A stretch of DNA of 34,007 nt from Clostridiales bacterium (GCA_015056105.1 SVGX01000020.1:1-34007); one strand, 5' to 3'; shown: positions 1 through 8,769, counted from the first letter of the stretch. Numbers and translations: made by a program. Notes: generated from the sequence alone by a model not told the origin.

Positions 1-400
1 GAGAATCCTCCGTCATAAGGATCTCTTCGCATACGACGCCCTTTTCCCGCTCGATATCCTCTTCCTCAAAGCGGGAATGGCGCACAATATCGGACAGCAT
101 GTCCGCTGCCTTGTCAACATGTTCACCCAGCACCTTCGCATAATAGCAGGTGCATTCCTTTGCGGTAAAAGCGTTCAGGTTACCGCCGATGGCATCCATC
201 TCCGCTGCGATATCCTGCGCGCTGCGGCGCTCTGTTCCTTTGAAGAGCATATGCTCGATAAAATGAGAAGATCCTGCCTCTGTACCCTGTTCGCATACGG
301 AGCCGGCATCCACCCATACGCCCATGGATACGCTGCGGTAATGAGGCATCTGCTCGCCGATCACGCGCATGCCGTTTTCAAGGGTATCACGAAAAATCAT
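1..400 (-). CDS. M16-family zinc peptidase (processing-protease-like), N-terminal part, runs off the window
   Basis: Translating the minus strand from the ATG at 400 gives an uninterrupted 133-residue N-terminus that the ORF track omits because it leaves the window. It carries the inverted zinc motif HxxEH (SSHFIEHMLFKGT) near residue 50 and the downstream CEEILMTED stretch expected to hold the third ligand, so the metal site looks intact. This is the M16B peptidase family (MlpA/YmxG type in Bacillus), usually about 410-430 residues. The start codon lies three bases after the stop of the ylxY-like gene, so the two are co-transcribed. The order pnp-ylxY-M16 is the known Firmicutes arrangement. 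The role is thought to be peptide processing or degradation; the substrate cannot be told from here. The C-terminal half lies outside the window. Confidence 0.92.
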   Translation of the reverse strand, partial: MIFRDTLENGMRVIGEQMPHYRSVSMGVWVDAGSVCEQGTEAGSSHFIEHMLFKGTERRSAQDIAAEMDAIGGNLNAFTAKECTCYYAKVLGEHVDKAADMLSDIVRHSRFEEEDIEREKGVVCEEILMTEDS

Positions 401-403
401 GTT

Positions 404-1093
404 TCATTCCAAGCCGAGCACACAGCCTGTGGGCACGGCTTCCAATCCTTTCTTTTGTAATCCGTCTATAAGAGCGGGAAGCGCTTCCGCCGCAGCCGCC
501 GTTGGCTGCAAAAGCAGGATACTCCCCGCAATAGGGCCTTCAAGACCGCGGGCGGCCACCGCTGCGGCATTGCCGCTTGCGGTGCGAAGGTCCAGCGTTT
601 CAAGCACATGGGTCAGCCCCAGCTTTTTTGCGGCACGGGCGGAATTTCTGATGCTGCGCGTGCCGGAATAGTAGATCTTCGGCCGTATGCCGCAGGCAGC
701 TTCCACTGCATCAAGGGCGGCGCGGATATCCTTTACAAGAAAAGAAATGCTGCCGTCGGATGCGCTGTCATCTCCCATCACGGCAAGCTCATGGCCCTCT
801 TGTGCCATGCGGCGAAGCAGCGCTTCATTATCCCTTGCCCATGCGCCGCTGACGGCAAAAGTGGCCTTTTTCCCTTTTTCCGACAGGACATGGAGGATAT
901 CTTCCACCGCCGCCGCATTCCAGGATACCGCAAACTGCAGCGCGATCCTGCCTTCCGCATGCCCGCGATAAACCGGGGACCCGGAAAACGCTGCCATCGC
1001 CGTTACCGCATCGGGTCTTGATGTCACATAGTACAGCGCCGCGATGAGCAGCAGCAGTATAAGATTGACAAGCGTCCCCTTCCGTTTCCGCAT
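404..1093 (-). CDS. YlxY-like NodB-fold protein, probable inactive polysaccharide deacetylase homologue
   Basis: The protein has 229 residues, an N-terminal membrane anchor (about residues 8-25, LVNLILLLLIAALYYV) and a NodB-type domain beginning near residue 48. Position between pnp and an M16 peptidase matches Bacillus ylxY. The family core is recognisable (ATFAVSGAWARDNEALLRRMAQEGHEL), but the metal and catalytic residues are poor: the usual TFDD motif reads QFAVSWN, and the HxxxH of GHEIGNHT-type motifs reads HELAVMG, so the second histidine is gone. I infer a membrane-attached, probably non-catalytic domain. The domain is short for the family. The upstream ribosome binding site is a weak G-run (GGGGG) about ten bases before the ATG. 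Assignment rests mainly on synteny and fold-level similarity. Confidence 0.75.
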   Translation of the reverse strand: MRKRKGTLVNLILLLLIAALYYVTSRPDAVTAMAAFSGSPVYRGHAEGRIALQFAVSWNAAAVEDILHVLSEKGKKATFAVSGAWARDNEALLRRMAQEGHELAVMGDDSASDGSISFLVKDIRAALDAVEAACGIRPKIYYSGTRSIRNSARAAKKLGLTHVLETLDLRTASGNAAAVAARGLEGPIAGSILLLQPTAAAAEALPALIDGLQKKGLEAVPTGCVLGLE

Positions 1094-1192
1094 CCAACAC
1101 TACCCCCGCATGTCCTTTACTTGCTTTAGGGTATTCAAAAACGAAGAAAATTATGAAGGAAAGGGAGAAATATGCCCTTTGCCGATATGCAT

Positions 1193-1217
1193 GCGGGAGG
1201 GGTGTTTCCCCTCCCGC
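1193..1217 (-). other. 10-bp perfect hairpin between pnp and the ylxY-like gene
   Basis: GCGGGAGGGG and CCCCTCCCGC flank a five-base loop, 16 bases after the pnp stop codon. In the minus direction no U-tract follows, so it is not a standard terminator. It could stabilise the pnp message 3' end or reduce read-through into the downstream genes. Confidence 0.6.
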
Positions 1218-1232
1218 AATGTGCTTTTTGGT

Positions 1233-3344
1233 TTATTTCTTTGTCTCGTTCTTCTTGTCGTTGGGAAGAAGGCCCTTGCGGGTCAGGTCGATCTTGCCGT
1301 CGGGCTTGATGTCGATAACGCGGACGAGGATCTCATCGCCAACGGAAACGACGTCCTCCACCTTCTCCACGAACTTGTTATCCAGGTTCTTGATATGCAC
1401 AAGGCCCTTCTTGCCGGGCTTGAGCTCGACCTGCGCGCCGATGGGAAGGATGTTCACGACCTTGCCAAGGAAGACTTCGCCCACTTCGATATCCTTCACG
1501 ATGCTGTCGATGATCTTCTTCGCGGCAGCGGAAGCTTCCATATCGGGGGAAAGAATGGTAACGCGGCCATCATCTTCAATGTCGATTTTCACGCCGGTAT
1601 CGGCAATGATCTTGTTGATGGTCTTGCCGCCGGAGCCGATGACCTCGCGGATCTTGTCGGGATGGATGGTGAACTGCATAACGCGGGGCGCATAGGGGCT
1701 GATCTCCTCGCGGGGCGCGGAGATGGTCTCCATCATCTTGTCGAGGATGAAGAGGCGGCCGCGGCGGGCCTGCTCCAGCGCACGGGTGAGGATCTCCTCA
1801 TCGATGCCCTTGATCTTGATATCCATCTGGATGGCGGTGATACCTTCACGGGTACCGGCAACCTTGAAGTCCATATCGCCGAGGAAGTCCTCAAGGCCCT
1901 GGATGTCGGTCAGAACGGCGATGTTGCCGTTTTCAACATCCTTGATGAGGCCCATGGCAACACCCGCAACGGGCTTCTTGATCGGCACACCCGCATCCAT
2001 CAGAGACATGGTGCTGGCGCAGATGGAAGCCTGAGAGGTGGAGCCGTTGGAGCTGATGACCTCGGAAACAAGGCGGATGGCGTAGGGGAATTCTTCTTCG
2101 CTGGGGAGCATAGGCACAAGAGCGCGCTCCGCAAGGGCGCCGTGACCGATCTCGCGGCGGCCGGGGCTGCGCACGGGGCGGGTCTCGCCGACGCTGTAGG
2201 GCGGCATGTTGTACTGGTGCATGTAGCGCTTGTAGGTCTCTTCGCTGATGCCGTCAAGGGTCTGGCCGTCGCCGAGGGCGCCGAGGGTCGCAATGGTCAT
2301 AACCTGAGTCTGACCGCGTGTAAACACGGCGCTGCCGTGGGTGCGGGGCAGGATGCCGACCTCGCTCCAGATGGGGCGGATCTCTTCCTGCTTGCGGCCG
2401 TCGGGACGGATGCCGCGGTTGATGATCTTATCGCGGACGATCTCCTTGGTAAGGTTGTAGAGGATGGCGTCAACATCCTTGGCACTGTCCGGGAAGTTTT
2501 CGGCAAAATGCTCGGTGACTTCCGCCTTCACTTCCTGGGAGCGGGCTTCGCGTTCCTTGCGGTCGAAAGTATCGAGGGACCATTCCACCTTATCGATGGC
2601 GTATTCGCGCACGAGGGCAACGAATTCGGGATCGGGCTGATAGATGTTGACTTCCATCTTGGGCTTGCCGACTTCCGCAGCAATGCTGTCGATGAAGGCA
2701 ACGATCTCCTTGATGGTCTCATGGGCGAGAAGGATGGCCTTGAGCATTTCCGCTTCGGTCAGCTCGTTGGCGCCGGCTTCCACCATCATGACGGCGTCAC
2801 GGGTACCGGCAACGGTCAGCTGCAGGCGGCTCTTTTCGCGCTGTTCTGCGTTGGGGTTGATGATGTATTCGCCGTCCACGAAACCGACGCTGACAGCACC
2901 GGTGGGGCCCATGAAGGGCGCATCACTGATGGCGAGGGCGGCGGAGGAACCGATCATCGCCAGCACATCGGGCTGCACATCCTGCTCCACGGAAAGGCAG
3001 GTAGCGATGACCTGAATGTCGTTATAGAAGCCCTTGGGGAAAAGGGGGCGAAGGGGGCGGTCGATGAGGCGGCTCGCGAGGATGGCGCGCTCGGAGGGAC
3101 GGCCTTCACGCTTGATAAAACCACCGGGGATCTTGCCCACGGAATACATTTTTTCTTCGAATTCAACGCTGAGGGGAAGGAAATCAACGCCGTCGCGGGG
3201 CGCCTTGGCAACGGTGGCGCACACCATCACCGCGGTATCGCCGCAGCGTACGAGGACGCTGCCGCCCGCCTGCTCAGCATACTTGCCGGTTTCGACGGTC
3301 AGGGTCCTGCCCGCCAGCTGCATAGAGAATACTTTTCCTTGCAT
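1233..3344 (-). CDS. pnp: Polyribonucleotide nucleotidyltransferase (PNPase)
   Basis: A 703-residue protein, the normal length for PNPase, which degrades RNA 3' to 5' using phosphate in the cytoplasm. Two RNase PH domains are visible (about 10-140 and 310-460), separated by the helical domain. The second contains the catalytic acidic segment ([19 protein letters not shown]). A KH domain follows ([11 protein letters not shown], about 555-615), then an S1 domain (622-690) and a short lysine-rich tail. The N-terminus [13 protein letters not shown] fits the family, and AAAGGAGC lies just upstream. It heads the pnp-ylxY-M16 group. The usual upstream neighbour rpsO is missing; an iron-sulfur operon sits there instead. 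Confidence 0.98.
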   Translation of the reverse strand: MQGKVFSMQLAGRTLTVETGKYAEQAGGSVLVRCGDTAVMVCATVAKAPRDGVDFLPLSVEFEEKMYSVGKIPGGFIKREGRPSERAILASRLIDRPLRPLFPKGFYNDIQVIATCLSVEQDVQPDVLAMIGSSAALAISDAPFMGPTGAVSVGFVDGEYIINPNAEQREKSRLQLTVAGTRDAVMMVEAGANELTEAEMLKAILLAHETIKEIVAFIDSIAAEVGKPKMEVNIYQPDPEFVALVREYAIDKVEWSLDTFDRKEREARSQEVKAEVTEHFAENFPDSAKDVDAILYNLTKEIVRDKIINRGIRPDGRKQEEIRPIWSEVGILPRTHGSAVFTRGQTQVMTIATLGALGDGQTLDGISEETYKRYMHQYNMPPYSVGETRPVRSPGRREIGHGALAERALVPMLPSEEEFPYAIRLVSEVISSNGSTSQASICASTMSLMDAGVPIKKPVAGVAMGLIKDVENGNIAVLTDIQGLEDFLGDMDFKVAGTREGITAIQMDIKIKGIDEEILTRALEQARRGRLFILDKMMETISAPREEISPYAPRVMQFTIHPDKIREVIGSGGKTINKIIADTGVKIDIEDDGRVTILSPDMEASAAAKKIIDSIVKDIEVGEVFLGKVVNILPIGAQVELKPGKKGLVHIKNLDNKFVEKVEDVVSVGDEILVRVIDIKPDGKIDLTRKGLLPNDKKNETKK

Positions 3345-3389
3345 GTCTTCATGCTCCTTTGTTCTAAACTATTTTATTCAAACTAATTT

Positions 3390-3418
3390 ATTATAGCGCA
3401 TTTCTCTGAAAAAAACAT
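3390..3418 (-). promoter_or_regulatory. Candidate pnp promoter
   Basis: On the minus strand a perfect TATAAT lies at 3395-3390, about 45 bases before the pnp start. The -35 region (ATGTTT or TGTTTT) is weak. Most bases between the iscU terminator and pnp are A+T-rich, and no other gene is present there. Confidence 0.45.
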
Positions 3419-3473
3419 CCTCAATTTTCATGTTTTTTGCTTCTTTTTTCGGTTTTTTCAAGAAACAGAGCAT

Positions 3474-3500
3474 AAAAAGGGAGGCGCGCCTGCGCCTCCC
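3474..3500 (-). terminator. Rho-independent terminator of the isc operon
   Basis: Minus-strand GGGAGGCGC-AGGC-GCGCCTCCC forms a perfect 9-bp stem with a four-base loop, followed by TTTTT. It lies 12 bases after the iscU stop. Confidence 0.92.
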
Positions 3501-3512
3501 GAAACAGCAGTC

Positions 3513-3950
3513 TTATTCTTCTTCCGCCTCGCCGTGATCATGCTCATGCTCTTCAACGATCGCGCCTTCCGGAATGGCGATGCCTTTGCGCTTGCAGTAA
3601 TCCACAATGGCGCTTTTGACCGCCTCTTCCGCCAGAACGGAGCAATGGATCTTTGCCGGGGGAAGACCTTCAAGGGCTTCCACAACGGCGGCATTGGTGA
3701 GAGCAAGGGCTTCTTCAATGGTCTTGCCCTTGATCATCTCCGTTGCCATGGAAGATGTGGCAATGGCTGCACCGCAGCCGAAGGTTTTAAAGCCGCAGTC
3801 TTCGATCACGCCGTCATCGCTGACCTTGAGGAAAATCTGCATGATATCGCCGCACTTTGCGTTGCCTACGATACCCATGCCGTTGGCATCCGCCACTTCA
3901 CCCATGTTGCGGGGATTGCTGAAATGATCCAAAACCTTTTCGGTATACAT
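3513..3950 (-). CDS. iscU: Iron-sulfur cluster scaffold protein IscU/NifU-like
   Basis: I start at the ATG at 3950 (145 residues), not at the longer track ORF, because AAGGAGAG lies just upstream and MYTEKVLDHFSNPRNMG is the standard N-terminus. The three cluster-binding cysteines are present: C33 in NAKCGD with D35, C59 in FGCGAA and C103 in HCSVLA. The protein is the scaffold on which [2Fe-2S]/[4Fe-4S] clusters are built from sulfur supplied by the cysteine desulfurase encoded directly upstream. The C-terminus ends in an acidic, histidine-containing tail (EEHEHDHGEAEEE), which might bind metal, though that is only inference. A strong terminator follows. Downstream hscBA and fdx are absent, as usual in clostridial isc operons. 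Confidence 0.96.
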   Translation of the reverse strand: MYTEKVLDHFSNPRNMGEVADANGMGIVGNAKCGDIMQIFLKVSDDGVIEDCGFKTFGCGAAIATSSMATEMIKGKTIEEALALTNAAVVEALEGLPPAKIHCSVLAEEAVKSAIVDYCKRKGIAIPEGAIVEEHEHDHGEAEEE

Positions 3951-3993
3951 AAAATCTCTCTCCTTTTCACGAATAATCCTTGGTAAGCCTTGT

Positions 3994-5154
3994 TTAGCCG
4001 TGGTAAAGCGGGGACATTGCACGAAGCCGCTCTGCGATCTTCGGCAGCACTTCAAGCACATAGTCGATATCTTCTTCCGTGGTATCGTCGCCAAGGGTAA
4101 GCCGCACGGAACCGTGTGCGATCTCGTGGGAAAGCCCGAGGGCAAGCAGCACATGGGAAGGATCCAGCGATCCGGATGTGCAGGCGGAACCGGAAGATGC
4201 GGCAATGCCGTGCATATCAAGCATCAGCAGGATGGATTCGCCTTCGATATAGCGAATGGAGTAGTTGACATTGTTGGGAAGGCGCATGGTGGGATGGCCG
4301 TTGAGCTTGATCTCCGGAATGCGCTCCTTAAGACCATCGATGAGCTTATTGCGAAGGGCTGTCATCCTTGCGGCGCTTTCTTCAAGGTTTTCGCAGGCGA
4401 GTTCCACCGCAGCACCAAGGCCCACGATGCCCGCCACGTTTTCCGTACCCGCGCGGCGCTTTCTTTCCTGTGCACCGCCCATGATGTAGGCGGGAAGGCG
4501 GATACCCTTACGCATATACAGCGCGCCCACGCCCTTTGGGCCATGGAACTTGTGGGCGGAAAGGGACAGCAGGTCGATGTTCATTTCCTTGACATCGATC
4601 GGCACATGGCCGACGGCCTGCACCGCATCGGTGTGGAAGATGACGCCCCGCTCCCGGCAGATCTTGCCGATCTCGGCGATGGGCATGATAGTGCCGACTT
4701 CGTTGTTGGCAAACATAATGGATACGAGGATGGTTTTGTCGGTAATGGCTTCCGCAACCTGCTCTGCAGTCACCATGCCGTTTTCGTCAACGGGCAGGTA
4801 GGTGACTTCCACACCCTTCTTTTCAAGGGCTTCGCAGGTGTGAAGGATCGCATGGTGCTCGATGTTGGTAGTAATGATATGGTTGCCCTTCTTCGCATAG
4901 CGTTCCACGACGCCGATAAGGGCGGTATTATCGCTTTCCGTGCCGCAGCCGGTGAAGATGATCTCTTCCGACAGGGCGTTAAGAACCTTCGCCACCTGGC
5001 TGCGGGCGTTTTCCACGCCGCGCCTTGCCTCCTGGCCGAAGGAATGGGGGCTGGAGGCGTTGCCGTAAATGCCGGTCAGGTAAGGCATCATCTTTTCAAG
5101 CACCTTCGGGGAAAGCGCGGTGGTTGCCGCGTTGTCAAGGTATACTTTTCTCAT
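3994..5154 (-). CDS. iscS: Cysteine desulfurase IscS/NifS
   Basis: A 386-residue PLP enzyme that converts cysteine to alanine and passes persulfide sulfur to IscU. The N-terminus VYLDNAATT is typical of the family. The PLP lysine is K202 in SAHKFHGPKG, the PLP-contacting histidine lies in TNIEHHA (about 100), and the catalytic cysteine C325 sits in the loop SSGSACTSG. The last element is the NifS/IscS group signature. The gene overlaps iscR by four bases (ATGA), showing translational coupling, and is followed after about 43 bases by iscU. Nothing appears missing; length is normal. Confidence 0.98.
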   Translation of the reverse strand: MRKVYLDNAATTALSPKVLEKMMPYLTGIYGNASSPHSFGQEARRGVENARSQVAKVLNALSEEIIFTGCGTESDNTALIGVVERYAKKGNHIITTNIEHHAILHTCEALEKKGVEVTYLPVDENGMVTAEQVAEAITDKTILVSIMFANNEVGTIMPIAEIGKICRERGVIFHTDAVQAVGHVPIDVKEMNIDLLSLSAHKFHGPKGVGALYMRKGIRLPAYIMGGAQERKRRAGTENVAGIVGLGAAVELACENLEESAARMTALRNKLIDGLKERIPEIKLNGHPTMRLPNNVNYSIRYIEGESILLMLDMHGIAASSGSACTSGSLDPSHVLLALGLSHEIAHGSVRLTLGDDTTEEDIDYVLEVLPKIAERLRAMSPLYHG

Positions 5155-5585
5155 GATCTCATTCTCTCCGTTTGGGTTTTATAGTCGTCCACCATGTCCT
5201 TTAAGGAGGTGGCAAATAGCACTTCGTTGATGCGCTGCTGCAGCTTGATCCAAAGCGGTCTTGCGCTGCAGGAGCAGGCGTTATCGCAGCCGGTACCGTC
5301 CGTCCCCACGCAGTCGCTGACAGCGGTGGAACCTTCCAGCACCTGCAGCACTTCGCCCACATTGATCTCTTCCGGGGCACGGGAAAGCGTATAGCCGCCC
5401 TGCGCGCCGCGGCTTGAAGTAACAAGCCCGGCCTTTCTTAAACTGCCGATGAGCTGCTCAAGGTATGCATCGCTCACCCCCTGCTGCGCCGCCAAAGAGG
5501 CGATGCTTACGCAGCCTTCACCGTAAGCGAGGGCAAGATCCACCATGGCTTTCAGGCCATAGCGGCTGCGGGTAGAGAGCTTCAT
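5151..5585 (-). CDS. iscR: Rrf2-family transcriptional regulator, IscR-like
   Basis: This 144-residue protein has the Rrf2 winged helix at the N-terminus (MKLSTRSRYGLKAMVDLAL). The recognition region YLEQLIGSLRKAGLVTSSRGAQGGYTLSR follows. The cluster loop holds C92, C100, C104 and C106, close in spacing to the [2Fe-2S] ligands of IscR. It probably senses cluster status and represses its own operon. It is the first gene of iscR-iscS-iscU and overlaps iscS by four bases. The start is supported by GAGGTG upstream and by family length. A CymR-like role is the main alternative, but the cysteine cluster and the genes it controls favour IscR. Confidence 0.93.
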   Translation of the reverse strand: MKLSTRSRYGLKAMVDLALAYGEGCVSIASLAAQQGVSDAYLEQLIGSLRKAGLVTSSRGAQGGYTLSRAPEEINVGEVLQVLEGSTAVSDCVGTDGTGCDNACSCSARPLWIKLQQRINEVLFATSLKDMVDDYKTQTERMRS

Positions 5586-5630
5586 ACCGTTTCACCTCAA
5601 TTCCAAGTAAGATGGTTGGATTTCAGCTAT

Positions 5631-5659
5631 AATATACCATTACCGCAGTCTATTGTCAA
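5631..5659 (-). promoter_or_regulatory. Promoter of iscR-iscS-iscU with overlapping dyad
   Basis: Minus strand TTGACA, 17-base spacer, TATATT, about 46 bases before the iscR ATG. The -35 lies within a perfect short palindrome (TATTG-T-CAATA, 5651-5661), a possible Rrf2 regulator site. Confidence 0.85.
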
Positions 5660-5696
5660 TAATCCCTACCGATTTGCTTTGATTTCACAAAAACCA

Positions 5697-5727
5697 CAAA
5701 AAGGGCATGCCGAACGGCATGCCTTTT
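5697..5727 (-). terminator. Terminator of the pepV-like gene
   Basis: GGCATGCC-GTTC-GGCATGCC on the minus strand is an 8-bp perfect stem followed by CTTTTTGTGGTTTTTG, 17 bases after the stop codon. Confidence 0.9.
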
Positions 5728-5743
5728 GATGGGTCATCCTATT

Positions 5744-7081
5744 TTATTTTGCCATTTCATACATCGCCGCTGCGATGATCTTTGCGTTCTTCATGAGTTT
5801 ATCAAGCTCCACATACTCGTTGGGCTTGTGCTCCACCGCTTCATCTCCCGGGAAGATGGGGCCGAACGCAACGATGTTGGGCATGGCCTTGGCATAGGTG
5901 CCGCCGCCCATGCTGATCAAGCGGGCAGGCTCACCGGTCTGCTCTTCGTATACCTTCTGAAGGCAGCGGATGAGCTCCGTCTCCGGAGGCATGTAAAGCG
6001 CCTTTTTATGGGTATGGGAGACCTCTTCAAAGCCGCCTTCCGCCATCTTGCTTACAAGGACCTTAAAGAACCCATCAAAATCAATGGTAACGGGATAACG
6101 GATGTTGACGGAAACGGAAAGGGTATCACCCTCAAGCTTTGCAAGGCCCATGTTGAGGGTCAAATCTCCGGAAACATCGTCACGGCGGGCAACGCCGAGG
6201 CTTTCGCCGCGGGTCTGCATGCCGATGTTTTCGGCAATGAATTTGACCGCTTCGCCCCAATCGCCGTCAAAGCCAAGCTTGTCCATAGCAATGAACAGCC
6301 TGCCGATGGCGTTTTCGCCAAGCTCCGGTGTGCTGCCGTGAGCGTTGACACCGGCGGCGCTGAGCACTTTGCCCTCCGCGGTGACCTTTTCGGGCAGTTC
6401 ACTCTCAATCTCAAAGCTGAGCTCTGCCTTGGCAAATTCGGGCACCACATTGGAAGCGATGCCGGCGTTGAAAGAAGCAATGCGCCTCTTCGCATCCGCG
6501 CTCAGCTTGCGGGCAAAGGTAGCGTTCACGATGCCCTTTTCCGCATAGATAATGGGATATTCGCCATCGGGCGTAAAGCCCATCACGGGCAGTTCTTCGC
6601 CCTTTGCCACATAATGTTTGATGCAGCGGGAGCCTTTTTCTTCATCAAGGCCGAAGATGATACGGATGCGGCGGGAAAGGGGTACGCCCGCATCCTTGAT
6701 GGCCTTGAGCGCATAGAAAGCGGCAATGGTGGGGCCCTTGTCATCCACAGTGCCGCGGCCGTACATGCGGCCGTTGTCGATCACCGCGCCGTAAGGCGGA
6801 TAGTTCCAGCCGTCACCTTCGGGCACCACATCCACGTGGCCGAGCACGGCGATCATCTCTTCACCCGAGCCGTATTCCACATAACCGGCCATATCATCCA
6901 CGCTGGCGGTACGGAAGCCCAGCTTCTCACCAAGGGCAAGGCATGCCTCAAGGCACGCGTGCGGCCCGTCGCCAAAGGGGTGTTCGCCGCCATCCTCGCC
7001 TACGCTTTTGATGCGGATCAGTTCCTGCAGGCTGGCGATGAGTTCGCTTTCAAGCGCATCAAGCTCCCTGTTAAAATTCAT
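5744..7081 (-). CDS. pepV: M20-family dipeptidase, PepV/Sapep type
   Basis: A 445-residue cytoplasmic metallopeptidase of the M20A dipeptidase group, which splits dipeptides using two zinc or manganese ions. Visible motifs are GHVDVVP (H82, D84), GRGTVDDKGP (D113, the bridging aspartate) and GLDEEKGSRC (E147/E148). These cover the catalytic and metal residues expected of PepV/Sapep. The lid domain occupies the middle of the protein, and the C-terminal stretch MGGGTYAKAMPN is the last conserved block. AAGGAG lies just before the ATG. It is a single-gene unit with its own terminator. Substrate range cannot be read from sequence; carboxypeptidase or deacylase activity is a less likely alternative. 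Confidence 0.93.
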   Translation of the reverse strand: MNFNRELDALESELIASLQELIRIKSVGEDGGEHPFGDGPHACLEACLALGEKLGFRTASVDDMAGYVEYGSGEEMIAVLGHVDVVPEGDGWNYPPYGAVIDNGRMYGRGTVDDKGPTIAAFYALKAIKDAGVPLSRRIRIIFGLDEEKGSRCIKHYVAKGEELPVMGFTPDGEYPIIYAEKGIVNATFARKLSADAKRRIASFNAGIASNVVPEFAKAELSFEIESELPEKVTAEGKVLSAAGVNAHGSTPELGENAIGRLFIAMDKLGFDGDWGEAVKFIAENIGMQTRGESLGVARRDDVSGDLTLNMGLAKLEGDTLSVSVNIRYPVTIDFDGFFKVLVSKMAEGGFEEVSHTHKKALYMPPETELIRCLQKVYEEQTGEPARLISMGGGTYAKAMPNIVAFGPIFPGDEAVEHKPNEYVELDKLMKNAKIIAAAMYEMAK

Positions 7082-7240
7082 TTGTTTCTCCTTTTTTACA
7101 TCATTGATGGGATATGGTAAACGCAGTATATTTTGTTTATCATATCATGGATGGAATGCCTTTTCAATCTTATTTCGCCCCGCGTTCCGCTGTTCTGTGC
7201 CGCTTCAGCGTGGATCTTGCCGACCAATGGCGCCAATCAA

Positions 7241-7272
7241 AAACGGTACCCGGCAAAAGCCGGGTACCGTTT
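7241..7272 (-). terminator. 14-bp perfect hairpin, terminator of the DUF819 gene
   Basis: AAACGGTACCCGGC and GCCGGGTACCGTTT pair perfectly around TTTT; only TTTTGA follows on the minus strand. A second GC hairpin without a U-tract (TGCGCCGC-A-GCGGCGCA, 7290-7306) lies between it and the stop codon. Together they fill the interval between this gene and the next. Confidence 0.75.
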
Positions 7273-7315
7273 CCGGTTTGGATTTTTTCTGCGCCGCAGC
7301 GGCGCATTTTCTTTT

Positions 7316-8554
7316 TTACATGATGCTCAGCAGGCCATAGATCAAAGTGCCGAGGTAAGTACCGATCGCATAACCGAAGGTACCGATGAGCATGGCGGGG
7401 CCGATGAGCTTGGTCCAGCCCTGAGAGATCGCCATGGCAGCGGCGGTAGTGGGGCCGCCGATGTTGGCATTGGATGCAAGGATGATCTCCTCAAGATTGA
7501 ACTTGAAGATCTTGCCGAAACCGAAGCAGAAAGCCATATTCACGATGACCATCACGCCGGTAAGCACGAGGAGCAAGGGCGCATCGGTAATGAGCGCACC
7601 GATGGATGCCGGGCAGCCGATGACGAAGAAGAACAGGTAGATGAGGTAAGTACCGACTTCCTGAGAACCGGAAATCTTGGTGATCTGCTTTTCACCGAAG
7701 GTGGCAACAAGGATGGAGAAGGTGGTGATCCAAACATACTGGCTGCCAAGGAAGTTGTTGAGCATGTAGCAGATGAGGTTGGCATCAGCGGGGATGAGTC
7801 CTGCGATCCAGCCTGCAACAAGCTTGCCAAGGAACACGATGATCGCGGAGACAGCCACATTCATGGCGATATCCTTCAGGGAGATCTCTTTGCGGCCCCA
7901 GAAAGCGGCGGCACGGGTCTCGGCCTGCTTGAGTTCGGCTTCATCTACGCCGGCAGCAACTTCATCCATGTGGGGATGGGCGAACTTGTTGGCGAAGAAC
8001 TTCCAGGTGGGGATGGCGAGGAGTGCGAAGAAATAGAGGGCCATCAGCAGGTTATCCGCAACGGTCAGGGAGCCGATGGTATCGGTGCCGGCCATATACT
8101 GGGAAGCAACCGCGGAGAAGTTCACGCCGCCGCCGATGTAGGAACCGGTCATGGTGGCTGCGGAAGCCGCCAGGTTTTGGAGGTTGGTGCCCTTGAGCAG
8201 CAAGAAGGCAAGAACAGCGCCCACCATGGTACCCACGGAGCCGATCAGGAAGATTGCAAGGAAGCGGCCCGTATCCTTCCACATTTTCTTCAGGTTGCAG
8301 CGGAACAGCAGCATGGGAATGGCAAGCGGTACCGCAAAGCCCCATACAAAGTCATCAAAAATGGGAGCATTGGTGGGAATGATTTTGAGGTTGACAAACA
8401 AAAGTGCACCGATAAGAGCAATGATCGCGCCGGAAATCTTCGAGGCCCATTTATACTTCTGTTCAAGCCAAATGGAAAGCGCGACCCAACCACACATAAG
8501 CGCCAACAGCGGCCATGTCTGGTCAGCAGTAAAAAGAGTGCCGTTCGGGAACAT
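7316..8554 (-). CDS. DUF819 (YjcL-like) integral membrane protein
   Basis: A 412-residue hydrophobic protein with about ten to eleven predicted membrane segments arranged as two similar halves. The glycine-rich stretches TGSYIGGGVNFSAVA (first half) and ASNANIGGPTTAAAMA (second half) are typical of DUF819/YjcL proteins. These resemble secondary transporters with inverted repeats, but no substrate is established. A charged cytoplasmic loop (about 195-225, DEVAAGVDEAELKQAETRAA) separates the halves. AAGGAGGG precedes the ATG. The gene has its own promoter and terminator and no obvious functional partner; the genes either side encode peptidases of different families, so a role in peptide or amino-acid transport is possible but unproven. 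Confidence 0.88.
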   Translation of the reverse strand: MFPNGTLFTADQTWPLLALMCGWVALSIWLEQKYKWASKISGAIIALIGALLFVNLKIIPTNAPIFDDFVWGFAVPLAIPMLLFRCNLKKMWKDTGRFLAIFLIGSVGTMVGAVLAFLLLKGTNLQNLAASAATMTGSYIGGGVNFSAVASQYMAGTDTIGSLTVADNLLMALYFFALLAIPTWKFFANKFAHPHMDEVAAGVDEAELKQAETRAAAFWGRKEISLKDIAMNVAVSAIIVFLGKLVAGWIAGLIPADANLICYMLNNFLGSQYVWITTFSILVATFGEKQITKISGSQEVGTYLIYLFFFVIGCPASIGALITDAPLLLVLTGVMVIVNMAFCFGFGKIFKFNLEEIILASNANIGGPTTAAAMAISQGWTKLIGPAMLIGTFGYAIGTYLGTLIYGLLSIM

Positions 8555-8653
8555 AGTTTTTTACCCTCCTTATAAAATTGTCATGATTGCGTGTGCCGGA
8601 CAAAATAGATTTGTAAATAGATATGCATGCAGGCACGATTACATCCATGATTT

Positions 8654-8682
8654 ATTATCGCACACTTTTTTATCTCCGTCAA
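8654..8682 (-). promoter_or_regulatory. Promoter of the DUF819 gene
   Basis: Minus-strand TTGACG, 17-base spacer, GATAAT, about 100 bases before the ATG. A second possible promoter (TTGACA-16-TAATTT) lies just upstream. An imperfect inverted repeat (ACACAAATTG and CAAATTGTGT, about 8686-8725) sits between the two -35 elements and may be an operator. Confidence 0.7.
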
Positions 8683-8743
8683 CACACAATTTGTTTTGTA
8701 AATTATTTTCTCATCAATTTGTGTCAACGTCATGAAAAGCAAA

Positions 8744-8769
8744 GCGGGCGGTGCTTTTACGCCGCCCGC
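8744..8769 (-). terminator. Terminator of the VanX-type dipeptidase gene
   Basis: GCGGGCGG and CCGCCCGC form an 8-bp stem with a ten-base loop, followed on the minus strand by TTTGCTTTTC, about 30 bases after the stop codon. Confidence 0.75.

Noticed and set aside
1044-3386. 780-codon plus-strand ORF opposite pnp
   Set aside because: It is the shadow of pnp: no family resemblance, biased composition (His, Asp, Gly, Ala), no ribosome binding site, while the minus strand is an unmistakable PNPase.
5726-7120. 464-codon plus-strand ORF opposite the dipeptidase gene, and similar ones at 7133-8575 and 29617-30666
   Set aside because: All lie exactly opposite well-supported genes and show no protein motifs.
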